This document shows, one piece after another, positions 31,089-40,084 of a DNA stretch of 64,000 nucleotides (positions are counted from its first letter, which is position 1; every line of letters starts with the position of its first letter). The stretch covers positions 12,411,167 to 12,475,166 of the forward strand of contig NW_017189517.1 in the NCBI RefSeq assembly GCF_001704415.2. The letters run 5' to 3'. The stretch comes from Capra hircus (Eukaryota > Chordata > Mammalia > Artiodactyla > Bovidae). The notes below the pieces were generated by a model. The model made no database searches. It saw nothing but the letters and a program-made list of their open reading frames with translations, and was not told the DNA's origin. Position numbers and translations under genes: made by a program.

Positions 31089-32700
31089 TTTTATGATTTA
31101 TTTTTTATTGATGTAACTGGTTTATAACATTGTATGTCTCATGTGTGCAATGTTATATTTCTAATGCTGGAGTGCTCACCACTAACAATTTTGCTTCCAT
31201 ATGTCACATATAATTGATCCTATTTTCCTATTTTGCCCTCCCCCACCCCACTACCCCTTCCCCTCTGGGAACCACTACTCTGTTCCCTGTAGCTACGTTT
31301 TTGTGTGGTTTGCTTTATTTATTTATTTTGATTACTGTTTTTTATGCCATGTATGAGTGAAATCATATGATTTTTATCTTCCTCCATGTGACTCATTTCA
31401 CTTAGCATGATACCCTCTAGGTTCACCCACATTGTCACAAATGGCAAGATTTCTTTTTATGGCTGAGTAGTATTCCCTTGTATCTACATGCCATATCTTC
31501 TTTAGCCATTCATCCCCTGATGTGCACTTAGGTTGTTCTCATGTCTTGGCTGTTTTAAATAATGCTGCAATTGAACATAGGAGTACCTATCTTTTTGAAT
31601 TCGTGTTTTCATATTCTTTGAATAAACACCAGAAGTGGCATAGCTTGGATATATAGTAGTTTTATTGTTAATTTTTTGAGGAATCACCACACTGTCTTGC
31701 ATAGTGGCTGCACCAGTTAACATTCCCACCAGCAGTGTATGAAGGTTCCCTTTTCTCTATGTCTTCATCAACATCTGTTATTTCTTGCCTTTTTGATAAT
31801 AGCCATTCTAACAGGTGAGAATTGACTTGTTATTGTGGTTTTGATTTGCATTTCCTTAATAATTAGTGATGTTGAGAATCTTTTCATTTGCCTGTTGGCT
31901 GTCTGTAGGTCTTCTTTGTAAAAATGTCTTTTTATCACATTCCCTGATTACAAACTATATTATAAAGCCATAGTAACCTAAATAGCATGGTATTGGCAGA
32001 GAAACAGATACCTGGATCTATGGAACAGAACTGAAAACACAGAAATAAACCAATGCACATACAGATAATTAATTTACAACAAAGGAGCAAGAACATACAA
32101 TGGAGAAAGGAAAGTCTCTTCAGTAAACAGTGCTGGGAAAACTGGACAGACACATGCAAGGAAAGGAAGAAAAAGAAAGAAAGAAACTAGGCCACTATCA
32201 CATAGCACACACAAAAATCAATACAAAATGGATTAGAGACTTAAATATGAGACCTGAAACCATAAACCTCCTAGAAGAAAACACAAACAGTACACTCGCT
32301 CTTTGACCCTGGTCTTTTTTCTTTTTTTAGACCTTTTTTTCTTTTTCTTTTTTAAAAGCAATTTCCCCATTCTCAAGTTGACCCAATAAAGATTACATGA
32401 AAACTGGCACACGTATCAGCTGAAACACAGATGTACTAAATGAGGATTTAAAAACTTTCAGAGTGGAAAGTAGAACAGAAAGAAAAACAAATCTCCTAGC
32501 ATTTTCCTCAAAGATTTCACTCTCCTGCCACACACATTCTCCAGATCCAACTCTGCAAGAGAAGACAGAGCAGTGATACTGGTCTTAGAAATATCTTTCT
32601 AGATATACTTCCTCAGGCAAGAAAAATGAAAGCAAAAGTAAACAAATGAGACATCAAAAGAAAATGTGTTTTTGAAGCAGAAGAAAGGTGTCAACTGAGC
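31089..32700 (-). mobile_element. Older artiodactyl L1 with probable 5' inversion, split by a retrocopy
   Basis: 31089-31930 is antisense L1 3' region ('atcatatgatttttatctt', 'tatggctgagtagtattcc', 'taataattagtgatgttgag'). From about 31936 the sequence switches to sense ORF2 ('aagccatagtaacctaaata', 'agcatggtattggcagag', 'gctgggaaaactggacagac', 'aatggattagagacttaaat') to 32316. It resumes at 32587 ('agaaatatctttctagatat', 'acttcctcaggcaag'). The alternative is two separate L1 fragments. Confidence 0.75.
32317..32573 (-). pseudogene. Candidate antisense retrocopy in L1
   Basis: The 257-bp insertion begins with a T-rich tract (32315-32355), so its A tail would lie on the minus strand. Its body is unrecognised ('gttgacccaataaagattac', 'tgccacacacattctccag'). 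The flanking 13-mers 'tgaccctggtctt' (32304-32316) and 'tgatactggtctt' (32574-32586) match at 11 of 13 positions. The L1 frame of reference continues across the gap. The source transcript is unknown, and no coding frame is recognised. Confidence 0.55.
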
Positions 32701-33458
32701 AAACTCTTATTGTAGCTGATGAGGGAATTGTTTTAAACTAGATTTTTCAGGCCAGTAGGATCTTTCCTACCTCTGTCATGACTGAAATTCTCAAATTCTT
32801 GAACATTTAATCACATTTTTTTCTCACACTGTGAAGAAGATATAGCAAGCCCAGAGACGGCTACAAGGAATTCTGAACCGATGTGGAATTCAGAAGCTAC
32901 CCTTCTCTGCGCTGTGTCATACTTTCTGTGCAGTTTTCCTTGGGCTAATTTCATCTGCCTCTGTGATCCATCACACCATTCTTTCAGCTTTCAGAGCAGT
33001 ACTTCTGGTCTTCTACTTGCCTCTGGGTAGGGGGAGGGGGCTTGCTACCTTTTCCTCCCCTGCCTCCTGCCCCACGTTCTTAATCTACTTACTCTGAACT
33101 CTGGTTCTTTTAGCTTCAATCATACGCCTCCTTGTCAACACCTCATCTCTGCTTTCCATGAACCTAATCTGCCCACCTACCCCAGAGTGCCTCTTTAAAC
33201 CCACATCCCCACTTGTTGTCCCCCACTTTCCATTAAGGAGTCTTTCTAGTAGTAGCTCGTAGCTCTCTGGGCTTTGTGAGAGTCCTTCTCCATAGTGCTA
33301 ATTCCCTTTCCATCACCAATATTTTACTCTCCTGTTCCCTTTACTGATTTATCCTAAAGGAAACTTGTCTTTCCTCAGGCCCAGAGACCTCTCTCAGACC
33401 ATTTATCTAACATAAGTCATTCTGCCTTTTTTTTTTAAACTACATATCCATTCTTAAA

Positions 33459-33460
<2 letters not shown>
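32701..33460. other. Unassigned, repeat-poor block
   Basis: No recognised gene or repeat. Pyrimidine-rich 33010-33250. Confidence 0.4.

Positions 33461-33494
<34 letters not shown>
33461..33494. repeat. (GT)17 microsatellite
   Basis: Uninterrupted GT dinucleotide repeat, 34 bp. Confidence 0.97.
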
Positions 33495-33495
<1 letters not shown>

Positions 33496-33544
33496 CACAC
33501 AGAGGTTTTGGATTACCTCTGATTCTCTTTTGAATTCAGATATT

Positions 33545-36005
33545 ATTTATGTTATTTGCTTTTATTTTTACCGAGATCTAATTCGTATATTATAAAATTC
33601 ACCCTTTTAAATAATACAATTCAGTAGTTTTAGTATATTCACAAAGTGTGCAACCATCACTGTGATCTAATTTCAGAATGTTTCATCATCTCAAAAGGAC
33701 ACCCTATGCCCACTAAGCAGTTGCTCTCTATTCCCCTCTCAGAACCTTGGCAACAACTGTGTAATCTTCTTTATATATAGATTTATCTATTCTAGATCTT
33801 TCTTGTAAATGAAACCATGCAATATGTGGTATTTCATGGATGGCTTTTTTCACTAACATAATATTTTCAAGATTCATCCATATTACATCATAAAAATCCA
33901 TTCCTTTTATAGATGAATAATATTCCATTGTATGAATACACCACTTTTTATTCACACATTCATCAGTTGTTGAACATTTGGGTTGTCTCTACTTTTTGGC
34001 TATTGTGAATAATGCTACTATTAACATTCATGTACAAGCATTTTTTGAATACCTGTTTTCAATTCTTTCGGATATATACCTGGGAGTGGAATTTCTGGGT
34101 CATATGATAATTATTAAAAAGTAGAGCCATCACTTTGCCAACAAACTCTGTATAATTAAGGCTATGGTTTTTCCAGTAGTCATGTACAGATGTGAGAGTT
34201 GGACCATAAAGAAGGCTGAGTGCCGAAGAATTGATGGTTTCGAACTGTGGTGTTAGAGAAGACTCTTGAGAGTCCCTTTGACTGCAAGATCAAATCAGTG
34301 AATCCTAAAGGAAATCGAATCTGAATATTCACTGAAAGGTCTGATGCTGAAGCTGAAGCCCCAATAATTTGGCCACCTGATGCAAAGAGCCAACTCATTG
34401 GAAAAGACCCTGATGCTGGGAAAGATTGAAGGCAGGAGGAGAAGAGGGCAACAGAAGATGAGGTGATTAGATGGCATCACAGACTCAATAGACATGAGGT
34501 TGAGCAAACTCAGGAAGACGGTGAAGGACAGGGAAGCCTGGTGTGCTTCCATAGGATTGCAGAGTCTGACATGATTTAGCAACTGAACAGCAAAAATAAC
34601 AATGGTAATTATATACTTAACTTGTTGAGGAGCTGTCAAGTTTTTCCTATAGCAGCTGCAAAATTTTACATTTCCGCCAGCAATGTTTGATGGTTCCAAT
34701 TTCTTCACATCCTTATTGACACTTGTTATTGTCCATTTCTGGAATTTATAGCCAGCCTAGAGGAAGTAAAGTGGTATCTAACTGTGGCCTTTTTATGTCT
34801 TTATTGGTTATTTGTATACCTTCTTTGGAGAAATGTCTATCCAAATCATCTGCCTATTTTTAATTGGGTTATTTGTCATTTTGTTGAGTCATGGGTTCCG
34901 TATATTTTCTGGATACAAGTTATATGATATATGATTTGCATATATTTTCTGCCATTCTGTGCGTTGTCTTTTCACTCACTTGATATTCTTTGTGGCATAG
35001 AAGGTTTTAATTTTAATTTTGATAATGTTCAATTTATTTTTTCTTTTGTTGCTTATAATTTGGATGTCATATATAAGAAAAAATTGCTAATTTAAGATCT
35101 TGAATATTTACTCCTATGTTTTCTTCTAGGTTTCTTATCATTTTAGCTGTTGTGTTTATTTAAATCTTTGATCCACTTTGAGTTAATTTTTGTATATAGT
35201 GATATGTAGGAGTCCAAATTTATTTCATGAATATAGATATCCACCTTTCCCAGCATCATTTGTTGAAAATATTATTCTTTCTCTGTTGACTTGTCTTGGC
35301 ACACATGCCAAAAATAAATTGACTGTAAGTTTTAGGGTTATTTCTGAACCCTCAATTTGATTCCATTTATCTGTATGTCTATCCTTATGCAAATGCCACA
35401 CTGTTTTGATTACTGGAGGTATGTAGTAAGTCTTGGAATTAGCAAGTGTTGAGTCCTCCAACTTTGTTCTTTTTTGAGATTTCTTTGCCAATTTTTGGTC
35501 CCTTGAATTTTCAACTAGGGTTTTCATGGGGGACTTTGTTTAATCTGTAGATTAGTTTGGGACATATTGCCATCTTAACATTCAATCCATGAACATGCAC
35601 ATCTTTCCATTTATTTAGATATTCTTTAATTTCCTTTAACAATGTTTTATAGTTTTCAGTACACATGTCTTTCATTTCCTTTGTCATATTGGATGCAAAT
35701 ATTTTATTTCTTTGACACTACAGTAAATGCAATTGTTTATTTAATTTCATTTTATATTGTTCATAGACACTATATAGAAATGCAACAAGTTTTGTGTATT
35801 AATCATGTTTCTTACAAACTTTGAGCTCCTTCATTAGATCTAATAGTATTTTTAGTGAAATCTTTTAAGATTTTTTTATATGCAAGACCATGTTATCTAT
35901 GAATAGAAATTGTTTAGCTGCTTCCTTTCCCATCTGCATACATTTTATTTCATTTTCTTGCCTAACTGCCCTGGCTAGAACCTCCAATAAAACGTTGAAT
36001 GAAAG
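33545..36005 (-). mobile_element. L1M LINE ORF2/3' region, split by BovB
   Basis: Antisense L1 about 2 kb: 'tataaaattcacccttttaa', 'gcaaccatcactgtgatcta', 'tttattcacacattcatcag', then after BovB 'ttgatccactttgagttaat', 'agcatcatttgttgaaaa', 'gttatctatgaatagaaat'. On the minus strand, 33728-33955 reads 'MNKKWCIHTMEYYSSIK', the L1 ORF2 C-terminal text. It ends abruptly at 36005 against another L1. Confidence 0.8.
34115..34601 (+). mobile_element. BovB 3' end with 11-bp TSD
   Basis: Sense, 'aaaagtagagccatcacttt' to the 'gatttagcaactgaaca' terminus. Duplicates 'atgataattat' (34104-34114) and 'atggtaattat' (34602-34612) differ at one base. An older copy with stops in the coding tail. Confidence 0.93.
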
Positions 36006-36246
36006 TGGCCTAGTAGTGTGTATATGTCAATCCCAATCTTCCAATTTATCCTCCCCTTATACCCTAGTAACCACGTTTGTTTTCTATATCTGTAATTCTA
36101 TTTCTGTTTTGTAGATAAATTCATTTGCATCCTTTTTTAGATTCTACATATATTTGATATCACATATGACAATCTCTAGGTCCATCCATGTTGCTGCATA
36201 TGGCATTATTTCATTCTTTTTTATGGCCAAGTAATATTCCATTGTA

Positions 36247-36261
36247 TTGGGTTGGCCAGTA
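36247..36261. mobile_element. Mariner terminal remnant in L1
   Basis: Extra 'ttgggttggccag' plus TA between 'attccattgta' and 'tatatgtacta' of the L1. It equals the outer 12-13 bases of the ruminant mariner terminus also seen intact at 54437. It is flanked by TA on both sides, as for Tc1/mariner insertions. Confidence 0.6.
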
Positions 36262-36544
36262 TATATGTACTACATCTTCTTTATCCATTCCTCTGTCGAT
36301 GGACATTTAGGTTGTTTCCACGTCCTGGCTATTGTGAACTGTGCTTCAGTGAACATTGGTGTGCATGTATCTTTTTGGATCATGTTTTTCTCCAAATATT
36401 TGCCCAGCAATGTGATTACAGGGTTATATGGTATGTCTACTTTTAGTCTTTTAAGGGACCTTCATACTGTTCTCCATGATGGCTATACCAATTTACATTC
36501 CCACCAACAATGAAGAAGGGTTCCCTTTTCTCCACACTCTCACT

Positions 36545-36816
36545 CCTGCTGCTGCTGCTGCTAAGTCGCTTCAGTCGTGTCTGACTCTGTGTGACCCCAC
36601 AGATAGCAGCCCACTAGGCTCCTCCATCCCTGGGATTCTCCAGGCAAGAATACTGGAGTGGGTTGTCATTTCCTTCTCCAATGCATGCGTGCATGCTAAG
36701 TCACTTCAGTCGTGTCTGACTCTGTGTGACCCCGTGGACAGCAGCCCACCAAGCTACTCAGTCCATGGCATTCTCTAGGCAAGAATACTGGAGTGGCTTG
36801 CCATGTCCTTCTCCAC
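36545..36816 (-). mobile_element. BOV-A2 dimeric SINE with 12-bp TSD
   Basis: Antisense, 'cctgctgctgctgctgctaa' to 'tgccatgtccttctccac', two A monomers. Perfect duplication 'cacactctcact' at 36533-36544 and 36817-36828. Confidence 0.95.
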
Positions 36817-36974
36817 CACACTCTCACTAGCATTTATTATTTGTAGATTGTTTGATGATGGGTTGTTTGATGATGGCTTTTCTCACTGGTGTGAGGTGAT
36901 ACCTCATTGTAGTTTTGATCTGCATTTCTTTAATAATTAGTGATGTTGAGCATTTTTTAGAAGAGAATTTATTT

Positions 36975-37367
36975 ATTTAATAATTTTATTTATTTATTTT
37001 ATTTTACTTTACAATACTGTATTGGTTTTGCCATACATCAACATGAATCTGCCACGGGTGTACACGTGTTCCCCATCCTGAACCCTCCTTCCACCTCCCT
37101 CCCCATACCATCTCTCTGGGTCATCCCAGTGCACCAGCACTGTTTATAATAGCCAGGACACGGAAGCAACCTAGATGTCCATCAGCAGATGAATGGATAA
37201 AAAAAGCTGTGGTACATAAACACAATGGAGTATTACTCAGCTATTAAAAAGAATACATTTGAATCAGTTCTAATGAGGGGGATGAAACTGGAGCCAATTA
37301 TACAGAGTGAAGTAAGCCAGAAAGAAAAACACCAATACAGTATGCTAACACATATATATGGAATTTT
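36975..37367 (-). mobile_element. Young ruminant L1 with 5' inversion
   Basis: 36975-37137 is antisense 3' terminus ('caatactgtattggttttgc', 'tcatcccagtgcaccagc'). 37138-37367 is sense ORF2 C-terminus ('tttataatagccaggacacg', frame 'MEYYSAIKKNTFESVLMRGM'). In L1 coordinates a segment between the two parts is missing, as often happens in twin priming. It is inserted at the T-rich end of the CHR SINE. TSD unclear. Confidence 0.88.
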
Positions 37368-37873
37368 TTTTTTATATTTTTGGCTGTGCTGGATCTTCAT
37401 TGCTTTGCAAGCTTTTCTCTAAATTTTTATTGGAGTATAGTTGATTTATAATGTTGTGCTAGTTTCAGGCATATAATAAAGTGAATTAGTTATACACATA
37501 CATATATTCACTCTTCTTTAGATTCTTTTCCCATATAGCCATTACAGAGAACTGAGTAGACTTCCATGTGATTAAAGTAGGTTTTTATTAGTTATCTATT
37601 TTATATGTGTGTGTGCACGGTGGGGACTACACTCTAGTGGTGGTGCACGGGCTTCTCATTGCAGTGGCTTCTCTTGTTGCAGAGCACAGGCTCTAGGGCA
37701 TGCAGGCTTCAGTAGTTGTGGCACATGGGCTCAGTACAAGAACAGGCTCAATAGTTGTGGTGCACGGGCTTATTTGCTCCGTGGCATGTGGTATCTTCCC
37801 AGATCAGAGATTAAAGACACATCTCCTGCACGGGCAGGTGGATTATTTACCAGTAAGCCACCAGGAAAACCCA
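37368..37873 (-). mobile_element. CHR-1-type SINE, split by L1 fragment
   Basis: Antisense long-form CHR SINE: 'tttttggctgtgctggatct' to 37416, resuming about 37606 with 'gcttctcattgcagtggctt', 'ggcttcagtagttgtggca', 'ggcatgtggtatcttccc', ending 'gccaccaggaaaaccc'. Confidence 0.88.
37417..37605 (-). mobile_element. L1 3' end fragment in SINE
   Basis: Antisense artiodactyl L1 tail: 'ttttattggagtatagttg', 'gtgctagtttcaggcatata', 'ccattacagagaactgagta'. Confidence 0.83.
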
Positions 37874-37910
37874 AGCATATTTTCGTGTGTTTTTTTCAAT
37901 GGCTATTTTT

Positions 37911-38251
37911 ACTCTGCATGCAACTTATACCTCACATGTTCTCCTGCCCATCCAGCTCTCTGCTTCACTTGACAACCTGTGTTCCGAAGAAGATGAAGTA
38001 ATATAGTGTGAGTTTTCAAAGTATCGTCTCTCTCTGTCCATCCTCTGAGGCCTTTCCTTAAATCTCAAGGGTATTGATGATGCGCCCCTAATCGAGTATT
38101 AAATTCTCTTCAGCTCATGGCCAAAACCCTAGATTGAGTGACTGACAAATGCTCCATTGTAGAGTGATACTTCCACCAGACCGACTGAAGGTTGGTGAAA
38201 AGGTTCATTTGACAAAAGGTCTCTATCTCTGCTGCCTTTACTTGTCTCCAT
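37911..38251. other. Unassigned block
   Basis: No recognised gene or repeat. Confidence 0.4.
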
Positions 38252-38263
38252 CTATTCTCTCTT

Positions 38264-38517
38264 TTTAAAATTAATTAATTAATTTTAGTTGGAAGCTAAT
38301 TACTTTACAATATCATATTGGTTTTGCCATACATTGCCATGAATCAGCCATGGGTGTACACGTGTGCCTCATCCTGAAACCCCCTCCCTCCTCCCTCCCC
38401 ATCTTGCTGGAGAGGGTGCAGAGAAAAGAAACCCTCTTACACTGCTGGTGGGAATGCAAACTAGTACAGCCACTATGGAGAACAGTGTGGAGATTCCTTA
38501 AAAAACTGGAAATAGAA
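38264..38517 (-). mobile_element. Young ruminant L1 with 5' inversion, 12-bp TSD
   Basis: 38264-38401 is antisense 3' terminus ('attaattaattttagttgg', 'gccatgaatcagccatgg'). 38402-38517 is sense ORF2-side sequence ('ctggagagggtgcagagaaa', 'gtacagccactatggagaac', 'aaaaactggaaatagaa'). Perfect duplication 'ctattctctctt' at 38252-38263 and 38518-38529 proves a single insertion event. Confidence 0.94.
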
Positions 38518-38529
38518 CTATTCTCTCTT

Positions 38530-39099
38530 GAATCCATGTACCTTGGCTTCCTTCTGCAATAAACATTTTTTTTTCAAAGATATTCAGTGATATCTAAAAT
38601 TGTCAACCATAGCCTTTTCTTTTAATTCCATCCTTCTCTGTGACTTCCCTGATGGGTCAGATGGTAAAGAATCCACCTTCAATGCAGGAGACCTGGGTTC
38701 AGTTCGTGCATTGGGAAGATCCCCTAGAGAAGGGCATGGCAACCCACTCCAGTATTCTTGCCTGGAGAATTCCATGGACAGAAGAGCCTGGTGTCCTAGG
38801 GGTCACAAAAAGTCTGACATGACTGAGTAACTAAGCACAAGCACTGTGACTTCACTGTGGAATTAACATGGAAAAGTCTTTCCTTTGTGGGAAAATATAT
38901 GTGGAATTTTCCTCTACTCTTCCCTATCTTTTATTATTCTTACCCCAGAAACATCAGCATTTCTAAAATTTCTGTCCTAAACTCTCTTCATTTTTCTCTG
39001 TTCCTCTCACTTTCTCAAAGTACATATTCCTACCACAACTGTCTTTTAGTTGTGGAACACTTTTAACTCTTCCTCCTTACACCTCCTTTCTGTGCTCAA
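38530..39099. other. Unassigned block around a Bov-tA
   Basis: Apart from the SINE at 38648-38843 nothing is recognised. Contains 'aataaacattttttttttc' near 38560 without clear meaning. Confidence 0.35.
38648..38843 (+). mobile_element. Bov-tA SINE with 10-bp TSD
   Basis: Sense, 'cctgatgggtcagatggtaa' to 'gagtaactaagcacaagca'. Perfect duplication 'ctgtgacttc' at 38638-38647 and 38844-38853. Confidence 0.94.
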
Positions 39100-39388
39100 G
39101 CCTATGTCCATCTTTGTCTTGAAGATTTCCACTGAGATGCTCAATTGCTGCCCCAAACACACATGTTGAAAACACACCACAGCCTCTTTCCTTCAAAATA
39201 TTCTCCTGTCATAAAGTTTCCATTCCTATTAATGGCACCACCACACTATCAGTTATATAGTCACAAAAGCATTCTTACCTTGTGCTTCCCAACTGGTTGA
39301 CCACCAAGCCCTGTTGATTTCAATTCTTCTATTGAAATCACAGATACCTCTATATGGTCTTTTATTTCAGTTACTACCATCACTATTT

Positions 39389-40047
39389 TATTTTTTACAT
39401 TTATTTTTAATTGGAGGGTATTACTTTACCATGTTGTGTTGATTTCTTCCATACAACAATGTGAATCAGCCTTAAGTGTACATATGTCCCCTCCATCTTG
39501 AAGTTCCTTCCCCTTCCCTACCTCATCCCCCCCATTCTAGGTGGTCATGGATCACAAGGTTGAACTCCCTGTGTTATACAACTTCCTGCTAGCTATTTAT
39601 TTTATAGATGGTAGTGTATGTTTCAGTGCTATTCTCTCAATTCATCCCATCCTCTCCTTACCCTGCTGTGTGCATGTCTGTTCTCTATGTCTGTGTCACT
39701 ATCCTGCCCTGCAAATAGGTTAATCAGTACCATTTTCAGATTTCATAAATATGTGTTAATATATATTTGTTCTCCTCTTTATGACTTACTTCACTCTGTA
39801 AAATACACTCTAGGTTCATCCACCTCACTAGAACTGACTCAAGTTTGTTCTTTTTTATGGGTGAGTAATATTCCAATGTGTGTGTACCACATCTTCTTTA
39901 TCCACTTATCTGTTGGTGAACATCTAGGTTGTTTCTATGTCTTTGCTATCATAAATAGTGCTGCAATGAGTATTGGGGTACATGTGGCTTTTTGAATTAT
40001 GGTTTTCTCAGAGTATATGCCCAGTGGTGGGATTGCTGGGTCATATG
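39389..40047 (-). mobile_element. Artiodactyl L1 3' region, 5'-truncated
   Basis: Antisense: T-rich start, 'ttttaattggagggtattac', 'tgtcactatcctgccctgca', 'ctctaggttcatccacctca', ending 'gattgctgggtcatatga'. Imperfect target duplicate of about 16 bp, 'actaccatcactatttt' (39373) against 'actaccattactttttt' (40048). Confidence 0.87.
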
Positions 40048-40084
40048 ACTACCATTACTTTTTTAATGGTATTAAAATACCATT

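Larger units (their letters stand above)
36006..37910 (-). mobile_element. Artiodactyl L1 3' region, interrupted by SINEs, L1s and a mariner stub
   Basis: Antisense L1: 'tgtatatgtcaatcccaatc', 'gacaatctctaggtccatcc', 'attgtgaactgtgcttcagt', 'atttacattcccaccaacaa', 'ttgatgatggcttttctcac', 'agtgatgttgagcatttttt' (36960). A short continuation follows the CHR SINE at about 37874-37910 ('aagcatattttcgtgtgttt'). It lacks its own 3' tail at 36005. Confidence 0.8.

Noticed and set aside
37609..38001. 130-codon frame rich in Gly/Ala/Cys
   Set aside because: It translates an antisense CHR-1 SINE and its flank.
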